Numbered from the stretch's first letter, positions 33,584-42,552 are shown. The stretch is DNA of 64,000 nucleotides from Zhengella sedimenti (GCF_046506625.1 NZ_JBKFFP010000009.1:1-64000), one strand, 5' to 3'. Notes: generated by a model not told the origin, from the sequence alone. Translations and numbers: made by a program.

Positions 33584-34720
33584 GTGACGGAAAAGCCAGC
33601 CGCAATACCTGCCCCGTTCGCGCTGCGCTACCGGCTTTGGCGGAACCGGGTGATTGCCTCGGCGCGATTTCGCAGCGCCCTGGCGCGGTTTCCGCTCACC
33701 CGCTTCCTTGCCAACCGCAAGGCCAATGCGCTGTTCAGGCTTGCCGCCGGCTTCGTGCACTCGCAGGTGCTGTTCGCCTGCGTGCGGCTCGGACTGCTGG
33801 AACGCCTTGCGCAAGCGCCCATGAAGACCACGGAACTGGCCGCAGCCACGGCGCTGCCCCTTTCGCGCATGTCCATGCTGCTCGACGGCGCGCGCGATCT
33901 CGGCCTGGTGACCGAGGTCGGGCCGGACCTTTGGGCCCTGGATGACGCCGGCGCGGTCATGGCTGCCGACCGTGGCCTGATTGCACTGGTCGACCATCAC
34001 GCGCAGCTTTACGCCGACCTGCAGGACCCCGTCGCCCTGTTGCGCGGCGCGGGCGAAGCCACGCGGATGCACCGCTACTGGGCCTATGTGCGTGGCGGGC
34101 AGGAAAGCGGCCTGACGGCAGACGATGTCGGCGCCTACAGCGACCTGATGCGGGAAAGCCAGGCGATGCTCGCCGACTGCATCCTGTCGGCCCATGATTT
34201 CGGCAAGTACCGCGCGGTGCTGGACATCGGCGGCGGCGACGGCGCTTTCCTGGCCGCCGCGGGCGCGCGTTATCCGCGCTTGCGGCTGACGCTGTTCGAT
34301 CTGCCTGCCGTCGCCGAGCGGGCGCGCGCGTTCCTGTCACGGCAGGGCCTGACCGGCAGGGCGGAGGCGACGGGGGGCGACTTCACCCGCGATCCCGTGC
34401 CGGGCGACGCCGATTGCGTGACGCTTGTGCGTATCCTGTGCGACCATGACGACGACGTGGCCTCGCGAATTCTTGCCAATCTGCACCGATCGCTGAAACC
34501 GGGAACGCAAGTCATCGTGGCCGAGGCCATGGCCGGTTCGAGCGAGGGCGCGCGTCTGGCTGCGTCCTATTTCAACTTCTATTTTCTGGCGATGGGCTCC
34601 GGCCGCTGCCGCAGCGCCCAACAGATCGCCCGCCTGCTCTCGGCCGCCGGGTTCCGCAACACCGCCGCCAAGGCCACCGCGAACCCGCTTCTGGCGACCC
34701 TCGTCCTGGCCGAAAAGTGA
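33584..34720 (+). CDS. crtF: Hydroxyneurosporene O-methyltransferase
   Basis: CrtF methylates the 1-hydroxyl of acyclic carotenoids using S-adenosylmethionine. The 378-aa protein has an N-terminal winged-helix dimerisation region (~45-110) and a C-terminal Rossmann methyltransferase domain with motif I VLDIGGGDGAFLAA near residue 212 and a downstream LVRILCDHDD motif. The start is GTG 33584. Together with crtC and crtD it places the organism in the spheroidene/spirilloxanthin branch; no crtA is in the window. Confidence 0.92.
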   Translation: MTEKPAAIPAPFALRYRLWRNRVIASARFRSALARFPLTRFLANRKANALFRLAAGFVHSQVLFACVRLGLLERLAQAPMKTTELAAATALPLSRMSMLLDGARDLGLVTEVGPDLWALDDAGAVMAADRGLIALVDHHAQLYADLQDPVALLRGAGEATRMHRYWAYVRGGQESGLTADDVGAYSDLMRESQAMLADCILSAHDFGKYRAVLDIGGGDGAFLAAAGARYPRLRLTLFDLPAVAERARAFLSRQGLTGRAEATGGDFTRDPVPGDADCVTLVRILCDHDDDVASRILANLHRSLKPGTQVIVAEAMAGSSEGARLAASYFNFYFLAMGSGRCRSAQQIARLLSAAGFRNTAAKATANPLLATLVLAEK

Positions 34721-34745
34721 GAATTCACGCTTTCCGGGGCACGAT

Positions 34746-34763
34746 TGTAAATTTTGTTTGACA
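34746..34763 (+). promoter_or_regulatory. PpsR/CrtJ box 1 upstream of bchC
   Basis: TGTAAATTTTGTTTGACA is an exact TGT-N12-ACA operator. Its right half contains TTGACA (34758-34763), a good -35 element, so bound repressor would block the bchC promoter. Confidence 0.8.
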
Positions 34764-34771
34764 GTTACATC

Positions 34772-34789
34772 TGTCAACTTAAACTGACA
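34772..34789 (+). promoter_or_regulatory. PpsR/CrtJ box 2 upstream of bchC, overlapping the -10
   Basis: TGTCAACTTAAACTGACA is an exact operator 8 bp after box 1. TAAACT (34780-34785), 16 bp after the TTGACA, is a plausible -10. The paired boxes thus cover -35 and -10, as at Rhodobacter bchC. Confidence 0.8.
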
Positions 34790-34835
34790 CTCAGAATTCC
34801 AAGGATGGTCCAGCTATACGGGAGGACGGATACGC

Positions 34836-35774
34836 ATGGACTCGTCAGCCGTCGTTTTCTCAAAGCCGCGCGAGATCGCATTGCGTCGTCTGGCGCTCAA
34901 TGCGCCGCAGGACGGCGACGTCGTGCTGGAAACGCTCTGGAGCGGCATCAGCACCGGCACCGAGAAGATGTTTTTTGAAGGATCGATGCCGCCCTTTCCG
35001 GGCATGGGCTATCCGCTGGTGCCCGGCTACGAGTCGGTGGCCCGCGTCGTGGAAGCCGGAAGGGACTCGCCGCGCAAGCCCGGCGATCTCGTCTTCGTTC
35101 CAGGCGCGAACTGTTATCGCGGGACAGCCGGTCTTTTCGGCGCAACCGCGTCGCGGCTGGTGGCATCCGAAAGCCGGGTCATCCCGGTCCCCGAGGAATT
35201 GGGCGAGCGGGCCGTGCTGCTCGCACTTGCGGCGACCGCGCATCATGCCGTCGTCCGGGCGCGCGGGCGCGTCGGCCTGGTGATCGGGCACGGCGTGCTT
35301 GGCCGGCTGGTCGCACGAACCGTTATCGCGCTGGGTGCGCCGCCGCCTGTCGTGTGGGAGCGGGACAGCGCCCGACGCGCCGGCGCGCTTGGCTACGAGG
35401 TCGTCGACGAGGCCCGGGACGCCACCAAGGGACACAGCGCGATCGTCGATGCCAGCGGAAGCGTTGCGGCCATCGATGCCGCGATTTCGCGGCTGGCGCG
35501 CGGCGGCGAGCTTGTGCTTGCGGGTTTCTACGGTGAGCGGCTCGATATCGGTTTTGTGCCCGCCTTCATGCGGGAGATCTCGCTGCACATCGCGGCCGAA
35601 TTCCGCCCGGAGGATGTCGAAGCCGTGCTTCGCCTTGTCGCCGGCGGCCGGCTTTCGCTGGACGGCCTGCTGACGCACCGCGCCAGCAGCATCGATGCGC
35701 CTGCGGCCTATCGCACGGCGTTCGAAGACCCCGACTGCCTGAAAATGATCATTGACTGGAGGCTGGCCGCATGA
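34836..35774 (+). CDS. bchC: 3-hydroxyethyl bacteriochlorophyllide a dehydrogenase
   Basis: BchC oxidises the C3 1-hydroxyethyl group to acetyl, the step that gives bacteriochlorophyll a its ring-A acetyl. The 312-aa protein is an MDR-type alcohol dehydrogenase relative: WSGISTGTEKM near residue 30, GMGYPLVPGYESVARVVEAG, and a nucleotide-binding segment GLVIGHGVLGRLVARTVIALG near 147. It is the first gene of the bchCXYZ-pufQBALMC superoperon and overlaps bchX by 4 bp. Confidence 0.94.
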   Translation: MDSSAVVFSKPREIALRRLALNAPQDGDVVLETLWSGISTGTEKMFFEGSMPPFPGMGYPLVPGYESVARVVEAGRDSPRKPGDLVFVPGANCYRGTAGLFGATASRLVASESRVIPVPEELGERAVLLALAATAHHAVVRARGRVGLVIGHGVLGRLVARTVIALGAPPPVVWERDSARRAGALGYEVVDEARDATKGHSAIVDASGSVAAIDAAISRLARGGELVLAGFYGERLDIGFVPAFMREISLHIAAEFRPEDVEAVLRLVAGGRLSLDGLLTHRASSIDAPAAYRTAFEDPDCLKMIIDWRLAA

Positions 35775-36778
35775 ACGAGGGAATTTCCACCCGCGATCAC
35801 GATCAAATGCACGAGCGCTTGCGCATGGAGGCGGCCATCGAGCCTGACGCGCCGGTCACCGGCAAGGCTTCGAAGCAGACCCAGATCATCGCGATCTACG
35901 GCAAGGGCGGCATCGGCAAGAGCTTCACGCTGGCCAACCTGTCCTACATGCTCGCCCGGCTGGGCAAGAAGGTCCTGCTGATCGGTTGCGATCCGAAGAG
36001 CGATACCACGTCGCTGCTGTTCGGCGGGCGCGCCTGCCCGACCATCATCCACACCGCCTCGCGTCTCAAGGAAGCGGGGGCCGAGGTCAAGATCTCCGAC
36101 GTCTGCTTCAAGCGCGACGGCGTCTTCGCCATGGAACTGGGCGGCCCGGAAGTCGGGCGTGGCTGTGGAGGGCGCGGCATCATCCACGGCTTCGAGACGC
36201 TGGAGAAACTCGGCTTCCACGACTGGGACTTCGACTATGTGCTGCTCGATTTCCTCGGCGATGTCGTGTGCGGCGGCTTCGGATTACCGATCGCCCGCGA
36301 CATGTGCCAGAAGGTGGTCGTTGTCGGCTCCAACGACCTGCAGTCCCTCTACGTCGCCAACAACGTCTGCTCGGCGGTCCAGTATTTCCGCAATCTCGGC
36401 GGCAATGTCGGCGTGGCCGGCCTCGTCGTCAACAAGGACGACAACACCGGCGAGGCCCAGGCTTTTGCACGCGCCGTCGGCATTCCGGTGCTCGCCTCCA
36501 TTCCGCAGGATGAGGATATCCGCCGCAAGAGCGCCAACTACCAGATCATCGGCACGCCGGACTCGCGCTGGGGCCCGCTGTTCGAATCGCTGGCGATCAA
36601 TCTGACGGAAGCGCCGCCGGTGCTGCCGTCACCGCTCGACCAGGATGGCCTGCTCGGGCTCTTCGACGACAGCGAAACCGGCGCCAACTACCGGCTCGAA
36701 CCCGCCACGGAAGCCGACATGTGCGCCGCCGGCGCGCTCGCCCGCCCGTCGCTCGAAGTGATCTACGACAACCCCTGA
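35771..36778 (+). CDS. bchX: Chlorophyllide a reductase iron protein BchX
   Basis: BchX is the NifH-like ATPase that feeds electrons to BchYZ for reduction of the C7-C8 bond of chlorophyllide a. The 335-aa protein has the P-loop YGKGGIGKSFTLANLS near residue 43 and two [4Fe-4S] ligands in GRGCGGRG and LGDVVCGGFG. The Ser-Phe after the P-loop Lys distinguishes BchX from BchL (Ser-Thr). ATG 35771 overlaps the bchC stop. Confidence 0.96.
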   Translation: MNEGISTRDHDQMHERLRMEAAIEPDAPVTGKASKQTQIIAIYGKGGIGKSFTLANLSYMLARLGKKVLLIGCDPKSDTTSLLFGGRACPTIIHTASRLKEAGAEVKISDVCFKRDGVFAMELGGPEVGRGCGGRGIIHGFETLEKLGFHDWDFDYVLLDFLGDVVCGGFGLPIARDMCQKVVVVGSNDLQSLYVANNVCSAVQYFRNLGGNVGVAGLVVNKDDNTGEAQAFARAVGIPVLASIPQDEDIRRKSANYQIIGTPDSRWGPLFESLAINLTEAPPVLPSPLDQDGLLGLFDDSETGANYRLEPATEADMCAAGALARPSLEVIYDNP

Positions 36779-36793
36779 CCGGATGGTGTTGAC

Positions 36794-38350
36794 ATGGACG
36801 TATCGTTGAACGAACGCTCCAGGGAAGGGAGCGCCAAAGCAGCACCGGACGGGGTCGGCGCCGAGCCGTCCGCGGCCGGGTGCCATGGCGGTGCGGAGCT
36901 TTCGCAGGCCGCCGCCCGCGCCGCCGGCAACGGTGCGCTCATGGACCGTTTCGAGGCCGACTACCCGAAGGGACCGCACGACCAGCCGCAATCCATGTGC
37001 CCGGCCTTCGGGTCGTTGCGCGTGGGTTTGCGCATGCGCCGCGTCGCGACCATCCTCTCGGGTTCGGCCTGTTGCGTCTACGGGCTGACCTTCACGTCCC
37101 ATTTCTACGGCGCCAAGCGCTCTGTCGGTTATGTGCCGTTCAGTTCCGAGACGCTCGTCACCGGCAAGCTTTACGAGGACATCCGCGACGCCGTTCACCA
37201 GATGGCGGATCCGGACAAGTACGACGCGGTGATCGTCACGAACCTGTGTGTCCCGACGGCGTCCGGCATCCCGCTGAAGATGCTGCCGCGCGAGATCGAC
37301 GGCGTGCGCATTGTCGGCATCGACGTGCCGGGCTTCGGCGTGCCGACCCATGCGGAGGCCAAGGATGTCCTCTCCGCGGCGATGCTTGCCTATGCGCGTG
37401 CCGAGGTGAAGGCCGGGCCGGTCCAGACGCCGCGTGCAGGGCGCTCCGGCCGGCCGACCGTGACCCTGCTTGGCGAGATGTTTCCGGCCGACCCGATGGT
37501 GATTGCCGCCATGCTGGAGCCGATGGGCCTGGCCGCCGGGCCGACCGTTCCGGTGCGCGAATGGCGCGACCTCTATGCCGCGCTCGACTGTGCCGCCGTT
37601 GCGGCGATACATCCCTTCTATACCGCCTCGGTGCGCGAATTCGCCGAGGCGGGCCGGCCTGTCGTCGGCTCCGCGCCTGTGGGCCTCGAGGGCACGGACG
37701 CCTGGCTGACGGCAATCGGCGACGCCTGCGGCGTTTCCAGGCGCAAGACCGATGCCAGCCGCAACGCCATGCGAGGCGCCATTTCGGCCGCGCTCGCGGA
37801 CCAGAAGATAAAGGGCCGCATCACGCTTTCCGGCTACGAAGGCTCCGAACTTGTCGTCGCCAGGCTGCTGGTCGAGCTTGGCGCCGACCTGCGTTATGTG
37901 GGCACGGCCTGCCCGAAGACGGTCCACAATGCCCAGGATGCCGAATGGCTCGCCGCACACGGCGTCGAACTGCGTTTCCGCGCTTCGCTGGAACAGGACA
38001 TCGCCGCCTTCGAGGAGTATCGCCCCGACCTTGCCATCGGCACGACGCCGGTCGTCCAGAAGGCGAAGGAAGCGGCCACACCGGCGCTCTACTTCACCAA
38101 CCTCATCTCGTCGCGCCCGCTGATGGGACCGGCCGGCGCAGGCTCGCTGCCCGCCGTCATCAACGCGGCGATCGCCAACCGTCCCCGCTTCGAGACGATG
38201 CGTGAGTTCTTCGAGGGCGTGGGCGACGGCGACACCGCCGGCATCTGGGAAGAGACGCCAAAGGACAAGTCCGCCTACCGGAAGAAGTACGCCGCGCGCG
38301 TTCGCGTCTCAAGCAATGCCGTCGACAACGGGGAGAGCGTGGGATGCTGA
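36794..38350 (+). CDS. bchY: Chlorophyllide a reductase subunit BchY
   Basis: BchY is the NifD-like subunit of chlorophyllide a reductase. The 518-aa protein has conserved Cys in SMCPAFGSLR, SGSACCVYGLTFTSHF and VTNLCVPTASG that help ligate the shared [4Fe-4S] cluster with BchZ. The N-terminal ~45 residues are variable and low in complexity. It overlaps bchZ by 7 bp. Confidence 0.95.
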   Translation: MDVSLNERSREGSAKAAPDGVGAEPSAAGCHGGAELSQAAARAAGNGALMDRFEADYPKGPHDQPQSMCPAFGSLRVGLRMRRVATILSGSACCVYGLTFTSHFYGAKRSVGYVPFSSETLVTGKLYEDIRDAVHQMADPDKYDAVIVTNLCVPTASGIPLKMLPREIDGVRIVGIDVPGFGVPTHAEAKDVLSAAMLAYARAEVKAGPVQTPRAGRSGRPTVTLLGEMFPADPMVIAAMLEPMGLAAGPTVPVREWRDLYAALDCAAVAAIHPFYTASVREFAEAGRPVVGSAPVGLEGTDAWLTAIGDACGVSRRKTDASRNAMRGAISAALADQKIKGRITLSGYEGSELVVARLLVELGADLRYVGTACPKTVHNAQDAEWLAAHGVELRFRASLEQDIAAFEEYRPDLAIGTTPVVQKAKEAATPALYFTNLISSRPLMGPAGAGSLPAVINAAIANRPRFETMREFFEGVGDGDTAGIWEETPKDKSAYRKKYAARVRVSSNAVDNGESVGC

Positions 38351-39789
38351 TCCTCGACCACGACCGGGCCGGCGGCTATTGGGGCAGCGTCTACGCCTTC
38401 ACGGCGATCAAGGGCCTGCAGGTCATCATCGACGGTCCGGTGGGTTGCGAGAACCTGCCGGTCACCTCGGTGCTGCACTACACCGACGCGCTGCCGCCGC
38501 ATGAACTGCCCATCGTGGTCAGTGGCCTTTCGGAAGACGAACTCGGCCAGCACGGCACCGAAAACGCCATGAAGCGGGCCCGGCGTGCGCTCGATCCGGA
38601 CCTCCCCGCCGTCGTCGTCACCGGGTCCATCGCCGAGATGATCGGCGGCGGCGTCACGCCGCAAGGCTCCAACATCCTGCGTTTCCTGCCGCGCACCATA
38701 GACGAGGACCAGTGGCAAAGCGCGGACCGGGCGCTCAAATGGCTGTGGACCGAATTCGGCCCGAAGAAGGTGCCTGCCGTGCGCAAGCGCAAGGAGGGCC
38801 AGAAGCCGAGAGTCAACATCATCGGCCCGATCTACGGCACGTTCAACATGCCCTCCGATCTCGCCGAGATCCGCCGCCTGATCGAGGGTATCGGCGCCGA
38901 GGTCAACATGACCTTCCCGCTTGGCAGCCATGTCGATGACGTGCGCGGCCTCGCCGACGCCGAAGCCAATGTCTGCCTGTACCGCGAATTCGGCCGCCTG
39001 CTGTGCGAGGCGCTGGACCGGCCGTATCTGCAGGCGCCGATAGGCATCCACTCGACGACGCGGTTCCTGCGCAAGCTTGGTGAAATCCTCGGCCTCGATC
39101 CCGAACCCTTCATCGCCCGCGAGAAGCACACGACGCTGAAGCCGATGTGGGATCTCTGGCGTTCGGTAACGCAGGATTTCTTCGCGACCGCATCGTTCGC
39201 CATCGTCGCCGGCGAAACCTATACGCGCGGCGTGCGCCATTTCCTTGAAGAGGAGATGGGGCTGCCCTGCACTTTTGCCGTGACCCGCCACGCCGGGCGC
39301 AAGACCGACAACCAGGCCGTCAGCGAACTGGTACGGACATCGCCGCCCTTGGTGATGTTCGGCTCGTTCAACGAGCGGATGTACATGGCCGAGACGAACT
39401 GCCGGGCGAAATTCATCCAGCTTTCCTATCCCGGAGCAATCGTGCGCCGGCACACCGGCACGCCGGTCATGGGTTATTCCGGCGCCTCCTGGCTGATCCA
39501 GGAAGTCTGCAACGCACTGTTCGACGTGTTGTTCAACATCCTGCCGCGCGCCGGCGAACTCGACGAGATCGAGGCGACCACCACGCGCCTCGACCGGGAA
39601 CTCGACTGGTTGCCCGAGGCACAGGCCGCGCTTGACGCACACGTCAACGAGGAACCGGTGCTGGTGCGCATTTCCGCCGCCAAGCGCCTGCGCGACGAAG
39701 CCGAACGGGAGACGCGTCGCACCGGAGGCAGCACAGTCACCCGCGAGATCGTTGAAACGGCCGCCCGCATCCAGAAGGTGCGCGCATGA
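38344..39789 (+). CDS. bchZ: Chlorophyllide a reductase subunit BchZ
   Basis: BchZ is the NifK-like partner of BchY. The 481-aa protein contributes a Cys in DGPVGCENLPVTSVLHY near residue 36 and has the C-terminal helical tail LDWLPEAQAALD..VNEEPVLVRISAAK.LRD typical of BchZ. The stop overlaps an ATG at 39786 that opens the pufQ frame. Confidence 0.95.
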   Translation: MLILDHDRAGGYWGSVYAFTAIKGLQVIIDGPVGCENLPVTSVLHYTDALPPHELPIVVSGLSEDELGQHGTENAMKRARRALDPDLPAVVVTGSIAEMIGGGVTPQGSNILRFLPRTIDEDQWQSADRALKWLWTEFGPKKVPAVRKRKEGQKPRVNIIGPIYGTFNMPSDLAEIRRLIEGIGAEVNMTFPLGSHVDDVRGLADAEANVCLYREFGRLLCEALDRPYLQAPIGIHSTTRFLRKLGEILGLDPEPFIAREKHTTLKPMWDLWRSVTQDFFATASFAIVAGETYTRGVRHFLEEEMGLPCTFAVTRHAGRKTDNQAVSELVRTSPPLVMFGSFNERMYMAETNCRAKFIQLSYPGAIVRRHTGTPVMGYSGASWLIQEVCNALFDVLFNILPRAGELDEIEATTTRLDRELDWLPEAQAALDAHVNEEPVLVRISAAKRLRDEAERETRRTGGSTVTREIVETAARIQKVRA

Positions 39790-39833
39790 TTACCGGAACC
39801 CCGGCAGCAACCGTCCAGAACGGAGGAACGACC

Positions 39834-40070
39834 ATGGAACAAGCAACACAGGCCCATGCCCCACTGCAGCATCGCCATGACGACCACCGTGCCGAGCGTC
39901 GGCTGATGCTCTTCCTTTACTGCTTGTCCTACCCGCTCTGCCTGATCGCTGCGGTGGCGGGCCGGACCGGCGCGTTTTTCGGCAAGGCGGGGATGCGCGT
40001 TCGCGAATCCGTCTTCGCCGAAGCGAAATCAGCGGCTTGTGCAGCCGTGGGCTATGCGTTTCGCGCCTAG
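39834..40070 (+). CDS. pufQ: PufQ, divergent bacteriochlorophyll/puf assembly factor
   Basis: This 78-aa protein lies between bchZ and pufB, the position of pufQ, whose product stimulates bacteriochlorophyll supply to assembling complexes. It has one membrane helix (RLMLFLYCLSYPLCLIAAVAG) and the family-like tail RVRESVFAEAKSAACAAVGYAF. ATG 39834 has GGAGGAAC at ideal spacing; ATG 39786 overlapping the bchZ stop would give 94 aa. Sequence similarity to textbook PufQ is low, so the name rests partly on position. Confidence 0.7.
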   Translation: MEQATQAHAPLQHRHDDHRAERRLMLFLYCLSYPLCLIAAVAGRTGAFFGKAGMRVRESVFAEAKSAACAAVGYAFRA

Positions 40071-40142
40071 CCGTACCCCTTTTGCCGTGGTTCTCGACCC
40101 TGGCAAAAACCGACGGGGGCTTGCGCCTTCCGTCAAACCCCG

Positions 40143-40159
40143 CCGCGGGGGCCCCGCGG
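40143..40159 (+). other. Inverted repeat just upstream of pufB
   Basis: CCGCGGGG (40143-40150) and CCCCGCGG (40152-40159) are separated by one base and end 11 bp before the pufB ribosome-binding site AGGAGGT. In related puf operons 5' hairpins protect the pufBA mRNA from degradation; that role is inferred here. Confidence 0.5.
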
Positions 40160-40184
40160 TTTTCGAGACTAGGAGGTGGCTTTG

Positions 40185-40406
40185 ATGGCTGACTCATCAA
40201 ACGTCTCCCTTTCGGGTCTGACCGAAAGCGAAGCGCGCGAGGTCCACGGACTCTTCATCCAAGGCTTCATGATATTCACGGCGATCGCGATCGTCGCGCA
40301 TATCCTGGTGTGGATGTGGCGTCCCTGGATTCCTGGGCCTGAAGGTTACAGCTCTCTCCAGAGCTTTGACCAGGCGGTCCAGGCGCTTCTGCCGATGGTA
40401 GCATAG
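40185..40406 (+). CDS. pufB: Light-harvesting 1 beta subunit
   Basis: This is the LH1 antenna beta polypeptide that surrounds the reaction centre. The 73-aa protein has a polar N-terminus (LSGLTESEAREVHGLFIQGF), a single membrane helix with the bacteriochlorophyll-ligating His in IVAHILVWMWRPWIP, and a C-terminal extension of ~23 residues (GYSSLQSFDQAVQALLPMVA) longer than in many species. ATG 40185 follows AGGAGGTGGC. Confidence 0.95.
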   Translation: MADSSNVSLSGLTESEAREVHGLFIQGFMIFTAIAIVAHILVWMWRPWIPGPEGYSSLQSFDQAVQALLPMVA

Positions 40407-40417
40407 GAGGGCGCGAC

Positions 40418-40615
40418 ATGTGGAGAATCTGGCTCATGTTCGACCCGCGCAAGGCGCTGGTCGCACTGTCCGTGTTCCTGTTCACGCTCGCCATCCTGAT
40501 CCACTTCATCCTTTTGAGCACCGACCGCTTCAACTGGCTTGAGGGCAAGCCTCTCATGACCGGCGCGCTGGAGCAGTCGATCTCTCAGGATGTGGGCGGG
40601 AGCCTCATCGGCTGA
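40418..40615 (+). CDS. pufA: Light-harvesting 1 alpha subunit
   Basis: This is the LH1 antenna alpha polypeptide. The 65-aa protein has the classical MWRIWLMFDPRKALVALSVFL start, membrane helix with BChl-binding His in LAILIHFILLSTDRFNWLEG, and a short C-terminal tail. It begins 11 bp after pufB and is followed by an intercistronic hairpin. Confidence 0.95.
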   Translation: MWRIWLMFDPRKALVALSVFLFTLAILIHFILLSTDRFNWLEGKPLMTGALEQSISQDVGGSLIG

Positions 40616-40625
40616 ACAACAAGAC

Positions 40626-40667
40626 GGTGGCGGGCGGCGCCGGCACATGCCGGTTTCGCCCGCCGCC
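40626..40667 (+). other. Intercistronic pufA-pufL hairpin
   Basis: An 11-bp outer stem (40626-40636 with 40657-40667, one G-U pair) encloses a second stem CCGGCA/TGCCGG (40640-40645, 40648-40653). It lies 10 bp after the pufA stop. A hairpin here in Rhodobacter stabilises the pufBA segment against 3'-5' decay and sets the LH1:RC ratio; the same role is inferred. Confidence 0.65.
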
Positions 40668-40716
40668 AAGAAACACGCAACCGGGCCACGTCCGGCGCTT
40701 TCTTGGAGGATCTCAC

Positions 40717-41562
40717 ATGGCGCTGCTGAGTTTTGAGCGGAAATATCGCGTTCGCGGCGGGACATTGATCGGCGGCGACCTGTTCGATTTCTGGGTCGGG
40801 CCCTTCTATGTCGGTTTTTTCGGCGTCACCACCGCCTTCTTCGCGGCGCTGGGAACGGCGCTGATCGTGTACGGCGCCGCACTCGGGCCGACATGGAACA
40901 TCTGGCGCATCTCGATTGCGCCGCCTGACCTCTCCTACGGGTTGGCGCTTGCGCCGCTCATGGAAGGCGGATTGTGGCAGATCATCACCATCTGCGCACT
41001 TGGCGCGTTCATTTCCTGGGCGCTGCGCGAGGTCGAGATCTGCCGCAAACTCGGCATCGGCTACCACGTGCCGTTCGCCTTTTCCTTCGCGATCTTCGCC
41101 TATGCGACGCTGGTGGTGTTCCGGCCGCTGCTGCTGGGCGCATGGGGCCACGGCTTCCCCTATGGCATCTTCAGCCACCTCGACTGGGTGTCGAACGTCG
41201 GCTACCAGTACCTGCATTTCCATTACAACCCGGCGCACATGATCGCGGTGTCGTTCTTCTTCACGACGACGCTGGCGCTGGCGCTGCATGGCGGCCTGAT
41301 CCTGTCGGCGTCGAATCCCGGCGAGTCGCGCGATAAACCGGGCCAGCAGGCCGAGGTGAAGACGCCCGAATACGAAGACACCTTCTTCCGCGACATCATC
41401 GGCTATTCGATCGGCACGCTGGGCATCCACCGCCTCGGCCTGATCCTGGCCCTCAACGCCGGCTTCTGGAGCGCGGTCTGCATCGTGATCAGCGGACCGT
41501 TCTGGAACAAGGGCTGGCCGCAATGGTGGAGCTGGTGGCTCGACCTGCCGATCTGGAGCTGA
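40717..41562 (+). CDS. pufL: Photosynthetic reaction centre L subunit
   Basis: This core reaction-centre polypeptide helps bind the special pair, accessory BChl, BPhe, QB and the non-haem iron. The 281-aa protein has five membrane helices and shows SHLDWVSNVGYQYLHFHYNPAHM with the His ligands of special pair and iron, and GTLGIHRLGL. TTGGAGGA precedes ATG 40717; the earlier in-frame ATG lies inside the hairpin and is not used. Confidence 0.97.
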   Translation: MALLSFERKYRVRGGTLIGGDLFDFWVGPFYVGFFGVTTAFFAALGTALIVYGAALGPTWNIWRISIAPPDLSYGLALAPLMEGGLWQIITICALGAFISWALREVEICRKLGIGYHVPFAFSFAIFAYATLVVFRPLLLGAWGHGFPYGIFSHLDWVSNVGYQYLHFHYNPAHMIAVSFFFTTTLALALHGGLILSASNPGESRDKPGQQAEVKTPEYEDTFFRDIIGYSIGTLGIHRLGLILALNAGFWSAVCIVISGPFWNKGWPQWWSWWLDLPIWS

Positions 41563-41573
41563 GGAGAACCGAC

Positions 41574-42539
41574 ATGGCCCAGTACCTGAATTTCATCACA
41601 CCGGTGAAGGTGAGCGGACCGATGGAAGCGGGCATGCCGCTTCCGCGCGGCGACGCCCCGCGCCTCGGCCAGCCGTTCGCCGTGAAACTGTTCGGCATCA
41701 TCGGCAATGCGCAGATCGGCCCGATCTATCTCGGCTGGCTCGGCACGCTGTCGCTCCTGTTCGGCTTCATCGCCTTCGAGATCATCGGCCTCAACATGCT
41801 GGCCTCGGTGGGCTGGGATCCGGTCCAGTTCGTGCGGCAGCTCTTCTGGCTCGGCCTGGAGCCGCCCCCGGCAAAATACGGCCTGACCGTCCTGCCGCCG
41901 CTTGCCGAAGGCGGCTGGTGGCTGATCGCCGGCTTCTTTCTCACCCTGTCCGTCATCTTGTGGTGGGTTCGGGTTTACCGGCGCGCGCGCCAACTCGAAC
42001 TCGGCACCCATGTCGCCTGGGCCTTTGCATCAGCGATCTGGCTCTTCCTGGTCCTGGGCTTCATCCGCCCGCTGTTGATGGGCAATTTCTCCGAAGCCGT
42101 GCCGTTCGGCATCTTCCCGCATCTCGACTGGACCGCGGCCTTCTCGATCCGCTACGGCAACCTCTACTACAACCCCTTCCACTGCCTCTCCATCGTCTTC
42201 CTCTACGGTTCGGTGCTGCTCTTCGCCATGCATGGCGCGACGATCCTTGCCGTCGGCAGGTATGGCGGGGAACGCGAACTGGAGCAGATCACCGATCGCG
42301 GCACGGCATCCGAACGCGCCGCCCTGTTCTGGCGCTGGACGATGGGTTTCAACGCCACGATGGAGTCGGTTCACCGCTGGGCGTGGTGGTTCGCCATCCT
42401 GACCCCGCTGACCGGCGGTATCGGCATCCTGCTGACCGGCACCGTGGTAGACAACTGGTACCTTTGGGGCATGCAACACGGCATCGTCGCCCCGTTGCCT
42501 GACGTTTTCCCGGGCGTCGTTGATCCGGCGATACAGTGA
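41574..42539 (+). CDS. pufM: Photosynthetic reaction centre M subunit
   Basis: This core reaction-centre subunit binds QA and half of the special pair. The 321-aa protein has conserved FPHLDWTAAFSIRYGNLYYNPFH and ESVHRWAWWFA with iron and BChl His ligands. GAGGAGAACC precedes ATG 41574, 11 bp after pufL. The C-terminal extension (GIVAPLPDVFPGVVDPAIQ) is typical of RCs with a bound tetraheme cytochrome. Confidence 0.97.
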   Translation: MAQYLNFITPVKVSGPMEAGMPLPRGDAPRLGQPFAVKLFGIIGNAQIGPIYLGWLGTLSLLFGFIAFEIIGLNMLASVGWDPVQFVRQLFWLGLEPPPAKYGLTVLPPLAEGGWWLIAGFFLTLSVILWWVRVYRRARQLELGTHVAWAFASAIWLFLVLGFIRPLLMGNFSEAVPFGIFPHLDWTAAFSIRYGNLYYNPFHCLSIVFLYGSVLLFAMHGATILAVGRYGGERELEQITDRGTASERAALFWRWTMGFNATMESVHRWAWWFAILTPLTGGIGILLTGTVVDNWYLWGMQHGIVAPLPDVFPGVVDPAIQ

Positions 42540-42552
42540 AGGAGTGACGGAC

